This document shows positions 44,733 to 54,107 of a DNA stretch of 64,000 nt, piece after piece (position 1 is the stretch's first letter; every line of letters begins with the position of its first letter). The stretch spans positions 34,925 through 98,924 of the forward strand of contig NZ_LXSL01000017.1 of assembly GCF_001648355.1 (NCBI RefSeq). The letters run 5' to 3'. The notes below the pieces were generated by a model, which was not told the origin of the DNA, did no database searches, and saw only the letters and a list, made by a program, of their open reading frames with translations. A program made the translations under genes and the position numbers. This stretch comes from Eikenella longinqua. Lineage in GTDB: Bacteria; Pseudomonadota; Gammaproteobacteria; Burkholderiales; Neisseriaceae.

Positions 44733-45291
44733 AAATCACTGCCTTTATGCGGGAGGAGAGGTTGAGCAGGCCTTGTTTGTGGTTGTAGGTCATGCCTTGG
44801 GCGGTGCCGTGGGAGGCGCCGTATTGGTAGGTGACCAAATCTTGGGTGTGGGCGGTTTGGGTTTGGGTGTTCACGGTGAGGCTGTCGGTTTCGAGGCGGC
44901 CGGCGGGCTGGGCGGCGGTGGCGGGTTTTTCAAACACCACGTTTTTCTCAAACACCACTTGGTTTTCGCCGCCGATGTAGTGCGCCTGCTCGGCGCTAAT
45001 CTGATACAGCATCTGCCCGCCTTGGGAAAATTGAATCTGCGGCTCGGCCAGATAGCCGTCTTTGCGGTTGGGAAACTGCCAGGCGCGGCTGGCGGCAAGC
45101 TGCTGGGCCACGCTGCCGTCGGCGGCGAAGCGGCGGCCTTGAATGCCGAAAATCTGGTATTGCGGCTCGCCCGGGTCGAGCGGGGTTTCTTCGGTTTCGA
45201 GCTGGCTGATGCGGTCGAGCCAGAAGCTGACGCCGCCGAGCGCCAGGGCGAGGGTGAGCGGAAACCACCAGCCGCCGAATCGTTTGATCAT
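44716..45291 (-). CDS. lptC: LPS export protein LptC
   Basis: 191 residues. One N-terminal membrane helix (WWFPLTLALALGGVSFWL), then the LptC jellyroll (YQIFGIQGRRFAADG, GGQMLYQISAEQAHYIGGEN, ETDSLTVNTQTQTAHT). Start at 45291 overlaps the kdsC stop by four bases (ATGA). Anchors LptA at the inner membrane. Confidence 0.94.
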   Translation of the reverse strand: MIKRFGGWWFPLTLALALGGVSFWLDRISQLETEETPLDPGEPQYQIFGIQGRRFAADGSVAQQLAASRAWQFPNRKDGYLAEPQIQFSQGGQMLYQISAEQAHYIGGENQVVFEKNVVFEKPATAAQPAGRLETDSLTVNTQTQTAHTQDLVTYQYGASHGTAQGMTYNHKQGLLNLSSRIKAVIYDPKQ

Positions 45292-45836
45292 TGCGTGTAT
45301 TGCTCCAGAGCGGTTTTCAGGTAGCCTTTGGCCTGCATGATGAGGTCGCACAATTCGCGCACGGCGCCGGCGCCGGCGGGTCGGCGGGTGATGTAGGCGG
45401 CGTGTTGCAGCACAAAGGGATGCGCTTCGGGCACGGCGGCGGGCAGCCCGCAGCGCACCATCACGGGCAGATCCACCACGTCGTCGCCGATGTAGGCGCA
45501 TTCGTGTTCGGCCACGCCGGCGGCAGCGCGCAATTCGGCGTAGGCGACGCGCTTGTCGCTGATGCCTTTGAAATAATAATGAATGCCGAGCTGCTTGGCG
45601 CGCAGGGCGACGGAGGGGGCGTCGCGGCCGGTGATGATGGCGGTGCGCACGCCGCATTGGTGCAGCATTTTGATGCCGTGGCCGTCGAGCGTGTGGAAGG
45701 CTTTGATTTCTTCGCCGTTGTCGCGGATGAAGATGCGGCCGTCGGTGAGCACGCCGTCCACATCCATAATCAGCAATTTGATTTGGGCGGCGGCGCGGGC
45801 AAGCTCGGCAGGCGGCTCGGGCGGGTAGGGGCGCAT
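45288..45836 (-). CDS. kdsC: 3-deoxy-D-manno-octulosonate 8-phosphate phosphatase
   Basis: 182 residues, HAD fold without cap. Motif I DVDGVLTDG, motif II ITGRDA, Lys in FKGISDKR, motif IV IGDDVVDLPVM. Releases phosphate from Kdo-8-P. Start at 45836. C-terminus GYLKTALEQYTQ is partly DUS-encoded. First gene of the leftward kdsC-lptC-lptA cluster; kdsD, its usual partner, is not upstream. Confidence 0.95.
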   Translation of the reverse strand: MRPYPPEPPAELARAAAQIKLLIMDVDGVLTDGRIFIRDNGEEIKAFHTLDGHGIKMLHQCGVRTAIITGRDAPSVALRAKQLGIHYYFKGISDKRVAYAELRAAAGVAEHECAYIGDDVVDLPVMVRCGLPAAVPEAHPFVLQHAAYITRRPAGAGAVRELCDLIMQAKGYLKTALEQYTQ

Positions 45837-45944
45837 GCGGTGTCCAAAGTGTCTAAATGGGAATATGCCTAATGATAACATGCGGCGGCGCGGGCACAAA
45901 CCGTATCGGCACGGTTTTTGCTTGCGGCGGCGCGCTTCGGCGGC

Positions 45945-46002
45945 AAAAGGCTACCTGAAACTTCTCTGCTTTTCTCTGCATTATGTTTTCAGGTAGCCTT
46001 TT
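45945..46002. repeat. DUS inverted pair in the kdsC-putP gap
   Basis: A 16-bp stem (45945-45960 with 45987-46002). The divergent gap 45837-46363 contains no gene: apart from this stem it holds a Correia-like element (46276-46349) and an AT-rich part with no recognised signal. Confidence 0.6.
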
Positions 46003-46275
46003 TTGCTTCCCAGCCCGCCTATTACTTGGCAACTGCCTTTACATATATTGACTTCTTCTGTGGTTTTCCCGTATAACCAAACCAAGCTGTTTGCTTTTAG
46101 CTGATACGCATTCTTTTTTTCCCACCCGGCGGCGGGGAGAAAGGAACGAGTCGGCTAAATGGCCGAAGCCCTTGATTCCTCATACCGCGTTTTCCAGCCT
46201 TGTGATGAAAAAGTGCTTCGGCCTTTGCTTTCAGCCGCACATCAAACCGCCCAAGCAGCGGCGATATACGACAAC

Positions 46276-46349
46276 TATAGCGAATTAACACACTTTCGAT
46301 ACCAAGCGGCGAGCCAACGCCGTAGCGAAAGTTAAGTTAATTCACAATA
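46276..46349. repeat. Correia-like miniature element upstream of putP
   Basis: 74 bases with imperfect inverted ends TATAGCGAATTAAC (46276-46289) and GTTAATTCACAATA (46336-46349). The inside contains GGCGAGCCAACGCCGTA, almost identical to the right-end module of Neisseria Correia elements (GGCGAGGCAACGCCGTA). Ends 14 bases before the putP start, so it lies in the putP leader and may affect its transcription or RNA stability. Confidence 0.7.
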
Positions 46350-46363
46350 AAAAGGAGCAGCTC

Positions 46364-47881
46364 ATGAACCCGATGTACATCACCTTCGGCATCTATCTGG
46401 TTGCCGTTCTCTTAATCGGCCTCGCGGCCTACTTTTCCACCCGCAATTTCGACGACTACATCCTCGGCGGCCGCAGCCTGGGCCCGTTTGTTACCGCCAT
46501 GTCGGCCGGGGCGTCGGATATGTCCGGCTGGCTCTTGATGGGCCTGCCCGGCGCGGTGTATTTGAGCGGGCTGAGCAAATCTTGGATTGCCATCGGCCTG
46601 GTGATCGGCGCCTACCTCAACTGGCGGCTGGTGGCCGGCCGCTTGCGCGTGCACACCGAATACAACAACAACGCGCTCACCCTGCCGGAATATTTCTACC
46701 ACCGCTTCGGCGCGCAGGGCAAAACCATGAAAGTGGTGTCTGCCGCCATTATCCTGTTTTTCTTCACCATTTACTGCGCCAGCGGCATCGTGGCCGGCGC
46801 ACGGCTGTTTCAGAGCCTGTTTGAAGGCATGAGCTACGGCACCGCCATCTGGCTGGGCGCAGGCGCCACCATCGCCTACACCTTCATCGGCGGCTTCCTC
46901 GCCGTGAGCTGGACGGACACCGTGCAGGCCACGCTGATGATTTTCGCGCTCATCCTCACGCCGGTGATGGTGTATCTGGGCGTGGGCGGGGCAGACGAAA
47001 TGCGCGCCGCCATGCAGGCCGCAGCCGCTGCCAGCGGCAAGGAATACGGCAGCCTGCTGCACGGCACCACCTTCCTGGGCATCATTTCCACCGCCGCCTG
47101 GGGCCTGGGCTACTTCGGCCAGCCGCACATTTTGGCGCGCTTCATGGCTGCCGAAAGCGTGAAATCGCTGGTGTCTGCCCGCCGCATCGGCATGACTTGG
47201 ATGATTCTGTGCCTGGGCGGCGCAGTGGCCGTGGGCTATTTCGGCATCGCCTATTTCGGCGCGCATCCGGAGCAAACCGCCGCCATGCAGGGCGACCACG
47301 AGCGCGTGTTCATCGCCCTTTCCACCCTGCTGTTCAACCCGTGGATTGCCGGCGTGATTTTGAGCGCGATTCTAGCGGCGGTGATGTCTACCCTTTCCTG
47401 CCAGCTTTTGGTGTGCTCCAGCGCGATTGCGGAGGATTTCTACAAAGGCTTCCTGCGCCCGAACGCGCCGCAGAAGGAATTGGTGTGGATCGGCCGCATT
47501 ATGGTACTGGCCGTGGCCGTGATTGCCATCCTGATTGCCGCTGACCCCGAGAGCAAAGTGCTGCAACTGGTGGAATTCGCCTGGGCGGGCTTCGGTGCGG
47601 CCTTCGGCCCGGTGGTGATTTTGTCGGTATTGTGGAAACGCATCACCGCCAACGGCGCGCTGTGGGGCATGATTATCGGCGCGGCGGCCACGGTGCTGTG
47701 GGCGCAATATGCCAACCCGGCGCTGGCCGAGGCCGGCTTCGGCACGCTGTATGAAATCATCCCCGGCTTTATCGCCTGCACGCTGGCCGCTGTGGCCGTA
47801 TCCCTCGCGGGCCAGGAGCCGGCCGAGGAAATCCGCCAGCGCTTCGAGCAGGCCGATGCGGATTACCGCGCGGCCAGATAA
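46364..47881 (+). CDS. putP: Sodium/proline symporter
   Basis: 505 residues, about 13 transmembrane helices, SSS family. YILGGRSLGPFVTAMSAGASDMSGWLLMGLPG is the sodium-binding N-terminal signature; FYHRFGAQGKTMKV, GYFGQPHILARFMA and ILAAVMSTLSCQLLVCSSAIAEDFY match PutP. Strong ribosome site AAAAAGGAGCAGCTC before ATG 46364. Imports proline, which PutA encoded next (same strand) oxidises to glutamate. Both genes follow Correia-like elements. Confidence 0.97.
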   Translation: MNPMYITFGIYLVAVLLIGLAAYFSTRNFDDYILGGRSLGPFVTAMSAGASDMSGWLLMGLPGAVYLSGLSKSWIAIGLVIGAYLNWRLVAGRLRVHTEYNNNALTLPEYFYHRFGAQGKTMKVVSAAIILFFFTIYCASGIVAGARLFQSLFEGMSYGTAIWLGAGATIAYTFIGGFLAVSWTDTVQATLMIFALILTPVMVYLGVGGADEMRAAMQAAAAASGKEYGSLLHGTTFLGIISTAAWGLGYFGQPHILARFMAAESVKSLVSARRIGMTWMILCLGGAVAVGYFGIAYFGAHPEQTAAMQGDHERVFIALSTLLFNPWIAGVILSAILAAVMSTLSCQLLVCSSAIAEDFYKGFLRPNAPQKELVWIGRIMVLAVAVIAILIAADPESKVLQLVEFAWAGFGAAFGPVVILSVLWKRITANGALWGMIIGAAATVLWAQYANPALAEAGFGTLYEIIPGFIACTLAAVAVSLAGQEPAEEIRQRFEQADADYRAAR

Positions 47882-48040
47882 GCCGGCGTTGAGGCTGCCT
47901 GAAACAATGCCGCGCCATGATTTTCAGGTAGCCTTCCGCCACTGCAGGCTACCTGAAAATTTCACCGCACCTTCCTGCCAGCTTGGCACACTATTTCGGC
48001 CAAGTTGAAGCCAACGTTTTCAGGTAGCCTCCCGTTGCCA

Positions 48041-48133
48041 TATAGCGGATTCAGTTTAAATCAGAACAAGGCAGCGAAGCCGCGACAGTACGGCAAGATA
48101 AAGCAGCCCTGGTTTAAAACGAAATCCGCTATA
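48041..48133. repeat. Correia-like miniature element upstream of putA
   Basis: 93 bases with perfect 11-bp terminal inverted repeats, TATAGCGGATT (48041-48051) and AATCCGCTATA (48123-48133). Inside: CAGAACAAGGCAGCGAAGCC, GCGACAGTACGGCAAG and CCTGGTTTAAAA, matching Correia modules in order with an internal deletion. Lies 150 bases upstream of putA. The gap 47882-48282 also has three DUS, one Simonsiella-type copy (47892-47903), and no gene. Confidence 0.82.
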
Positions 48134-48282
48134 AACATTTTTTTACATCCGCCGCCCCAAATGCGGCAGATTGGTTTATGATTCCATTTTTCAAACATGA
48201 GCCGAACGGATGACTCAAGATAAAGGCAGGCTACCTGAAAAATTCAGCTAGCCTCCCGCCACACCAAACCACGGAGACCGAT

Positions 48283-51200
48283 ATGTTCCAATTCGCCCAC
48301 CCCCAACAAACCGAACTTCGCCAAGCCATTACCCAAGCCTACCGCCGCGACGAAATCGAAGCCGTGCAAGACATGCTCGAGCGCGCGCAGATGAGCCAGG
48401 AAGAGCGCACCGCCGCCGACCGCCTCGCCCGCCAATTGGTAAAACAAGTGCGCGAAAACCGGCGCCGCGCCAGCGGGGTGGACGCCCTGATGCACGAATT
48501 CTCCCTCTCCAGCGAAGAAGGCATCGCCCTGATGTGTTTGGCCGAAGCCCTCCTGCGCATCCCCGACAAAGCCACCCGCAACAAGCTCATCCACGACAAA
48601 ATCGCCGGCGGCGACTGGAAAAGCCACCTCGGCAACAGCCCCTCATTATTCGTAAACGCCGCCGCTTGGGGCCTCTTGGTTACCGGCAAGCTCACTTCCG
48701 CCCCCAACGGGCAAAACCTCGGCAACGCCCTCACCCGTATCGTGAGCAAAGGCGGCGAGCCCCTCATCCGCAAAGGCGTAGACTACGCCATGCGCATGCT
48801 CGGCAAACAATTCGTTACCGGCCAAACCATCGAAGAAGCCCTGAAAAACGGCAAAGAGCGCGAACAGCTGGGCTACCTGTATTCCTTCGACATGCTCGGT
48901 GAAGCCGCCATGACCGAAGCCGACGCCGACCGCTACTACCAAGACTACGTCAACGCCATCCACGCCATCGGCAAAGACGCCGCCGGCAAAGGCATCTACG
49001 ACGGCAACGGCATTTCCGTGAAACTCTCCGCCATCCACCCGCGCTATTCCCGCGCCCAGCACGAACGCGTGATGAGCGAGCTCCTGCCGCGCCTGAAAGA
49101 ATTGTTCCTGCTCGGCAAACAATACGACATCGGCATCAACATCGACGCCGAAGAAGCCAACCGCCTCGAACTTTCGCTGGATTTGATGGAAGCCCTCGTC
49201 TCCGACCCCGACCTCGCCGGCTACCACGGCATCGGCTTCGTGGTGCAGGCCTACCAGAAACGCTGCCCCTTCGTTATCGACTATCTCATCGACCTCGCCC
49301 GCCGCAATAATCAAAAACTGATGATCCGCCTGGTGAAAGGCGCCTATTGGGACAGCGAAATCAAATGGGCGCAGGTGGACGGCATGAACGGCTACCCCAC
49401 CTACACCCGCAAAGTCCACACCGACATCTCCTACCTGGCCTGCGCGCGCAAACTGCTCGACGCACAAGACGCCGTGTTCCCGCAATTCGCCACCCACAAC
49501 GCCTACACCCTGGCCGCCATCTACCAGATGGGCAAAGGCAAACAGTTCGAACACCAATGCCTGCACGGCATGGGCGAAACCCTCTACGACCAAGTGGTGG
49601 GCCCGCAGAATTTGGGGCGGCACGTGCGCGTGTATGCGCCGGTGGGCACGCATGAAACCCTGCTCGCCTACTTGGTGCGCCGCCTGCTGGAAAACGGCGC
49701 CAACACTTCTTTCGTAAACCAGATTGTGGACGAAAACATCAGCATCGACACGCTGATCCGCAGCCCCTTCGACACCCTCGCCGAACAAGGCATCCATCCG
49801 CACAGCGGCCTGCCGCTGCCGCGCCATCTGTATGGCGAAGAGCGCCTCAATTCGCAGGGCATCGACTTGAGCAACGAAATCGCGCTCCAACAATTGCAGG
49901 CCGATATGAACGCCGCCGTGCGCCCGTTGCAGGCCGAGCCGCTGCTGGCCGTGGCCGCCGACACCCAGGCACCGCATGAAGTGCGCAACCCCGCCGACCA
50001 CAACGACGTGGTGGGCAGCGCCGCCTTCCTTCAGGTAGCCGCCGTGCCCGGCATCATTGCCGCCGCCAAAGCCGCCGAAGCAGGCTGGGCGGCCGTGAGC
50101 GCCGCCGAACGCGCCGAAATGCTGCGCCGCTGCGCCGACCTGCTGGAAACGCACATGCCCGAGCTGATGGCACTGGCCGTGCGCGAAGCGGGCAAAACGC
50201 TCAACAACGCCATCGCCGAAGTGCGCGAAGCCGTGGATTTCTGCCGCTACTACGCCGACGAAGCCGAACACACGCTACCTGAAAACAGCCAAGGCGTGGG
50301 CACCATCGTGGCCATCAGCCCGTGGAACTTCCCGCTGGCCATCTTCACCGGCGAAGTGGTGGCCGCGCTGGCCGCCGGCAACACCGTGATTGCCAAGCCC
50401 GCCGAGCAAACCAGCCTCATCGCCTACCGCGCCGTGCAGCTGATGCACGAAGCTGGCATCCCGCGTAACGTCCTCCAGCTCGCGCTCGGCGCCGGCGACG
50501 TGGGCGCCGCCCTCACGCAAAGCGAGCAAATCAACGGCGTGGTATTCACCGGCTCCACCGAAGTGGCCCGCCTCATCAACCAAACCCTGGCCAAACGCAG
50601 CGACAACCCCGTGCTGATTGCCGAAACCGGCGGCCAAAACGCCATGATTGTCGATAGCACCGCGCTGGCCGAGCAAGTATGCGCCGACGTATTGGTATCT
50701 GCTTTCGACAGCGCCGGCCAGCGCTGCTCCGCCCTGCGCATTTTGTGCGTGCAGGAAGACGTGGCCGACCGCATGGTAAACATGATTCGCGGCGCCATGA
50801 ACGAGCTGCGCGTGGACAACCCCGCCGAGCTGAAAACCGACATCGGCCCGGTGATCGACGCCGAAGCCCAGGCCAACCTGCAAAGCCACATCGACCGCAT
50901 GAAAGGCATCGCCCGCAGCAGCCACCAAATCAGGCTACCTGAAAACGCCGGCAACGCCACCTTCATCGCACCCACCCTGTTTGAGCTGAACAATTTGAAC
51001 GACTTGCAGCGCGAAGTGTTCGGCCCCATCCTGCACGTGATCCGCTACCGTGCCGAAGAGCTGGACGACTTGATCGACCAAATCAACAGCAAAGGCTACG
51101 CCCTCACCGGCGGCATCCACAGCCGCATCGATGGCACGGTGGAACACATCCGCCGCCGCATCGAAGCCGGCAACGTGTATGTGAACCGCAATATCGTGGG

Positions 51201-51882
51201 CGCCGTGGTGGGCGTGCAGCCCTTCGGCGGCCACGGCCTCTCCGGCACCGGCCCCAAAGCCGGCGGCCCCTTCTACCTGCAACGCCTCAGCCGCCTTGCC
51301 ACCTGGCGCGCCCCGCAAACCACCTGCAGCGGCCAGGCCGACGAAGCCGCGCTCAACCGCCTGCAAACTATCCTGCAAAGCCTGCCGCTCAGCCAAGAGC
51401 AGAAGCTGGATTTGGCCGGCAGCCTCGGTCGCGCCCGCGTGCACACCCTGCGAAGCGCCGAGCAAGTGCTGCGCGGCCCCACCGGCGAGCACAACGTATT
51501 GAGCTGGCAAGCCCCGCACCGCGTGTGGCTCTACGGCGGCAGCCTGCTCCAAGCCTTCGCTGCTTGGGTGGAGCTCGCCGGCTCCGGCATCCGCGCCGTG
51601 GTGAGCGAGCAGCACCCGCTGGCCGCCTACGCCGAGCAGGCGCCCGAGCTGCTGGAAGTGTCTGCCAACCCCGCCTCCGCCGACATCAGCCATGTGGCCG
51701 CACTCGAGCCGCTGAGCCCCGAGCTCAAACAGGCGCTGGCCGGCCGCGACGGCGCGCTGGTGCGCATCATTGATGCCGAACAAGGCGTGGACGTATTGCA
51801 GCTGTTTGCCGAAAGCTCCTGCAGCATCAACACCACCGCCGCCGGCGGTAACGCCCACCTGATGGCCGCAGGCGACAACTAA
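48283..51882 (+). CDS. putA: Bifunctional proline dehydrogenase / P5C dehydrogenase
   Basis: 1199 residues. N-terminal proline dehydrogenase barrel (GEAAMTEADADRYYQDYVNAI, ISVKLSAIHPRYSRAQ, RLVKGAYWDSEIKWAQ), then an aldehyde dehydrogenase half (ISPWNFPLAIFTGE, AETGGQNAMIVDS, DSAGQRCSALRIL with the catalytic Cys, FGGHGLSGTGPKAGG) and a C-terminal ALDH-like tail of about 160 residues. Oxidises proline to glutamate using FAD and NAD. It starts directly with helical sequence, without the ribbon-helix-helix DNA-binding domain of autoregulating PutA, so it should not repress its own gene. DUS copies at 50278, 50934 and near 50030. Confidence 0.97.
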   Translation: MFQFAHPQQTELRQAITQAYRRDEIEAVQDMLERAQMSQEERTAADRLARQLVKQVRENRRRASGVDALMHEFSLSSEEGIALMCLAEALLRIPDKATRNKLIHDKIAGGDWKSHLGNSPSLFVNAAAWGLLVTGKLTSAPNGQNLGNALTRIVSKGGEPLIRKGVDYAMRMLGKQFVTGQTIEEALKNGKEREQLGYLYSFDMLGEAAMTEADADRYYQDYVNAIHAIGKDAAGKGIYDGNGISVKLSAIHPRYSRAQHERVMSELLPRLKELFLLGKQYDIGINIDAEEANRLELSLDLMEALVSDPDLAGYHGIGFVVQAYQKRCPFVIDYLIDLARRNNQKLMIRLVKGAYWDSEIKWAQVDGMNGYPTYTRKVHTDISYLACARKLLDAQDAVFPQFATHNAYTLAAIYQMGKGKQFEHQCLHGMGETLYDQVVGPQNLGRHVRVYAPVGTHETLLAYLVRRLLENGANTSFVNQIVDENISIDTLIRSPFDTLAEQGIHPHSGLPLPRHLYGEERLNSQGIDLSNEIALQQLQADMNAAVRPLQAEPLLAVAADTQAPHEVRNPADHNDVVGSAAFLQVAAVPGIIAAAKAAEAGWAAVSAAERAEMLRRCADLLETHMPELMALAVREAGKTLNNAIAEVREAVDFCRYYADEAEHTLPENSQGVGTIVAISPWNFPLAIFTGEVVAALAAGNTVIAKPAEQTSLIAYRAVQLMHEAGIPRNVLQLALGAGDVGAALTQSEQINGVVFTGSTEVARLINQTLAKRSDNPVLIAETGGQNAMIVDSTALAEQVCADVLVSAFDSAGQRCSALRILCVQEDVADRMVNMIRGAMNELRVDNPAELKTDIGPVIDAEAQANLQSHIDRMKGIARSSHQIRLPENAGNATFIAPTLFELNNLNDLQREVFGPILHVIRYRAEELDDLIDQINSKGYALTGGIHSRIDGTVEHIRRRIEAGNVYVNRNIVGAVVGVQPFGGHGLSGTGPKAGGPFYLQRLSRLATWRAPQTTCSGQADEAALNRLQTILQSLPLSQEQKLDLAGSLGRARVHTLRSAEQVLRGPTGEHNVLSWQAPHRVWLYGGSLLQAFAAWVELAGSGIRAVVSEQHPLAAYAEQAPELLEVSANPASADISHVAALEPLSPELKQALAGRDGALVRIIDAEQGVDVLQLFAESSCSINTTAAGGNAHLMAAGDN

Positions 51883-51897
51883 TCGGCTTATCAGGCA

Positions 51898-51933
51898 AAA
51901 CAGGCTACCTGAAAAATTTCAGGTAGCCTGTTT
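51898..51933. terminator. putA DUS terminator
   Basis: A 17-bp stem (51898-51914 with 51917-51933) with a 2-base loop, followed by TTTAAG. Confidence 0.75.
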
Positions 51934-52030
51934 AAGTTTGGATACTGTCTTTGCCAGCAAACGAAGCAATCATCGCTTGGCATAACGATGCCGGCTAGAA
52001 CTCGCTCTTTCGCCGGGCAAACATTTCCCT

Positions 52031-53296
52031 TCAGCGCAAAGCCTTATCCCCGATATCGCGGCGGTATTGCATGCCGGGGAAAGAAACCTCGGCCACGGCG
52101 CGGTAGGCCTGCTGTTTGGCAGCGGCCAAATCGTCGCCCAAGCCGACCACACACAGCACGCGGCCGCCGTTGGTAACGGTATGGCCGGCTTCCGTGGCCG
52201 TGCCGGCATGGAACACTTTGCCGATGCGGTTGGCGGCTTCGATGCCTTCAATCACGTCACCCTTACCCGAACGCTCGGGGTAGCCGGCGCTGGCAAGCAC
52301 CACGCCCACGGCGCTTTGCGCTTTCCATTCGGCGCTGGCCGTATCCAATTTTCGGTTCAGCGCGGCTTGGATCAAATCGGCCAAATCGCTGTCCAAACGG
52401 CTCATGATGGGCTGGGTTTCCGGGTCGCCGAAGCGGCAGTTGAATTCCACAGTATAGGGCGCGCCATCGGCATCAATCATCAAGCCGGCATAAAGAAACC
52501 CAGTAAACTCAATCCCTTCCTCGCGTATCCCGCGCACGGTGGGCAAAATAATTTCTTCCATGGCACGGCGGTGTACTTCAGGCGTAACAATCGGCGCAGG
52601 GCTGTATGCGCCCATGCCGCCGGTGTTCGGGCCGAGGTCGCCGTCGAGCAGGCGTTTGTGGTCTTGGCTGGTGGCCATCGGCAGCACGTGTTCGCCGTCC
52701 ACCATCACGATGAAGCTGGCTTCTTCGCCTTGCAAAAAGTCTTCAATCACCACGCGCGCGCCGGCATCGCCCATTTTGTTGCCCACCAGCATTTGCTCGA
52801 TGGCCTGATGCGCCTGCTCTTCGGTTTGCGCCACCACCACGCCTTTGCCGGCTGCCAAGCCGTCGGCCTTAATCACAATCGGCGCGCCTTTGGCAGCCAC
52901 ATAATCGTGCGCGGCGGCGGCATCGGCGAAGGTTTGGTATTGCGCGGTGGGGATGCCGTGCCGCGCCATGAAGGCTTTGGCGAAATCTTTGGAGCTTTCC
53001 AGCTGCGCGGCGGCACGGGTGGGGCCGAAGATGGACAGGCCGACGGCGCGGAAATCGTCCACAATGCCGGCTGCCAACGGGGCTTCGGGGCCAACCACGG
53101 TGAAGGCAATCTGCTCGCGGCGGCAGAAATCCATCAATTCCTGGTGGTTTTTCAGCGGCAGGTTTTGCAGCTTGGGCTCCTGCGCGGTGCCGGCATTGCC
53201 CGGTGCCACGAATACGGTTTCCACTTTGGGCGACTGCGCTAGCTTCCACGCCAGCGCGTGTTCGCGCCCGCCGCTGCCAATCAGCAAGAGTTTCAT
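52031..53296 (-). CDS. purD: Phosphoribosylamine-glycine ligase
   Basis: 421 residues, ATP-grasp enzyme of purine synthesis making GAR from phosphoribosylamine, glycine and ATP. LLIGSGGREHALAWKLAQSP, GPEAPLAAGIVDDFRA, IKADGLAAGKGVVVA, PNTGGMGAYSPAP and VEFNCRFGDPETQPIM are all present. Start 53296, ribosome site AAGGAA. Single gene, upstream of it yigZ on the same strand behind a DUS hairpin. Confidence 0.97.
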   Translation of the reverse strand: MKLLLIGSGGREHALAWKLAQSPKVETVFVAPGNAGTAQEPKLQNLPLKNHQELMDFCRREQIAFTVVGPEAPLAAGIVDDFRAVGLSIFGPTRAAAQLESSKDFAKAFMARHGIPTAQYQTFADAAAAHDYVAAKGAPIVIKADGLAAGKGVVVAQTEEQAHQAIEQMLVGNKMGDAGARVVIEDFLQGEEASFIVMVDGEHVLPMATSQDHKRLLDGDLGPNTGGMGAYSPAPIVTPEVHRRAMEEIILPTVRGIREEGIEFTGFLYAGLMIDADGAPYTVEFNCRFGDPETQPIMSRLDSDLADLIQAALNRKLDTASAEWKAQSAVGVVLASAGYPERSGKGDVIEGIEAANRIGKVFHAGTATEAGHTVTNGGRVLCVVGLGDDLAAAKQQAYRAVAEVSFPGMQYRRDIGDKALR

Positions 53297-53337
53297 GTGT
53301 TGTTTCCTTCCTGTTTAATCAATCGTTTAAATGCCAT

Positions 53338-53378
53338 AAAGGCTACCTGAAAACCTGTTTGCGATTTTCAGGTAGCCT
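53338..53378 (-). terminator. DUS hairpin overlapping the yigZ stop
   Basis: DUS from 53340 and inverted DUS 53367-53378; the yigZ TGA is inside the inverted DUS, as with waaA. Confidence 0.7.
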
Positions 53379-54006
53379 CTTCGTTTCCTGGCGGCGGCTC
53401 ATCCAAGATTTCCACCGCACGCGTGTCCAGCCAAGCTTCCATGCAGGTCGCAAAACCGGCCAGCGGCACGGCAAAATGCAGCCGGCAATCCAGTTGCAAA
53501 TCCTGCTGCAACACTTCCGCGCCATGCTGCTTGCCCAGCCGCAGCACTTCGCTCAAATGCGGATAATCGCAGCGCAACAAGACTTGTTTTTCAATGTTTT
53601 TCTCCACCTGCCCGGTTTGCTGCAACACCAGCTGGGTGGCAGTTTTGTAGGCATGAATCAGCCCGGGCACGCCCAGCAGCGTGCCGCCGAAATAACGCAC
53701 CACCACCACCAGCACATCGGTCAGCTCCGCCGAATCGATCTGCCCCAAGATCGGCCGCCCGGCGCTGCCGGAGGGCTCGCCGTCGTCGTTGGCGCGAAAC
53801 TGCAGGCCGTCTGTGCCCAAGCGGTAGGCGTAGCACCAATGGCGTGCTTTGTGGTGCTCCTGCCGTAGCGCATCCACATGGTTTTTCACTTCCGCCACCG
53901 TGCGCACAGGATAGGCAAAGGCGATAAAGCGGCTGCCTTTGTCTTTAAACTCGGCTTGGCCGGGCTCGGCCAGGGTGCGATAGGTGTAAACGGCGGGAGA
54001 AGTCAT
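53368..54006 (-). CDS. yigZ: IMPACT/YigZ family protein
   Basis: 212 residues, UPF0029. N-terminal block with FKDKGSRFIAFAYPVRT and HHKARHWCYAYRLG, DDGEPSGSAGRPILGQI and VLVVVVRYFGGTLLGVPGLIHAY are hallmarks; a C-terminal DUF1949-like part follows. Role uncertain (possibly ribosome-related). Last residues GNEEAT and the stop are DUS-derived. Confidence 0.93.
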   Translation of the reverse strand: MTSPAVYTYRTLAEPGQAEFKDKGSRFIAFAYPVRTVAEVKNHVDALRQEHHKARHWCYAYRLGTDGLQFRANDDGEPSGSAGRPILGQIDSAELTDVLVVVVRYFGGTLLGVPGLIHAYKTATQLVLQQTGQVEKNIEKQVLLRCDYPHLSEVLRLGKQHGAEVLQQDLQLDCRLHFAVPLAGFATCMEAWLDTRAVEILDEPPPGNEEAT

Positions 54007-54050
54007 TTCGGATGAATGGCAAGCAAATGAATACGCGGATTATATAGGAA

Positions 54051-54088
54051 ACAGGCTACCTGAAAAATTTGATTTTCAGGTAGCCTGC
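54051..54088. terminator. DUS terminator after etfA
   Basis: DUS 54051-54066 and inverted DUS 54073-54087 form a stem of about 14 bp between the convergent-facing ends of etfA and the yigZ promoter region; the parS site follows 3 bases later. Confidence 0.65.
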
Positions 54089-54090
54089 TG

Positions 54091-54106
54091 TGTTTCACGT
54101 GAAACA
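54091..54106. other. parS centromere site
   Basis: TGTTTCACGTGAAACA, a perfect 16-bp palindrome identical to the chromosomal parS consensus bound by ParB/Spo0J in most bacteria. It lies between the etfA stop (54108) and its DUS terminator. ParB loads here and spreads to organise the replication origin region, so this part of the chromosome is probably near oriC. No parA/parB gene is in the window. Confidence 0.88.
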
Positions 54107-54107
54107 A

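Noticed and set aside
48646..50271. Minus-strand open frame of 541 codons
   Set aside because: Antisense to putA; no motif and shadow-like composition.
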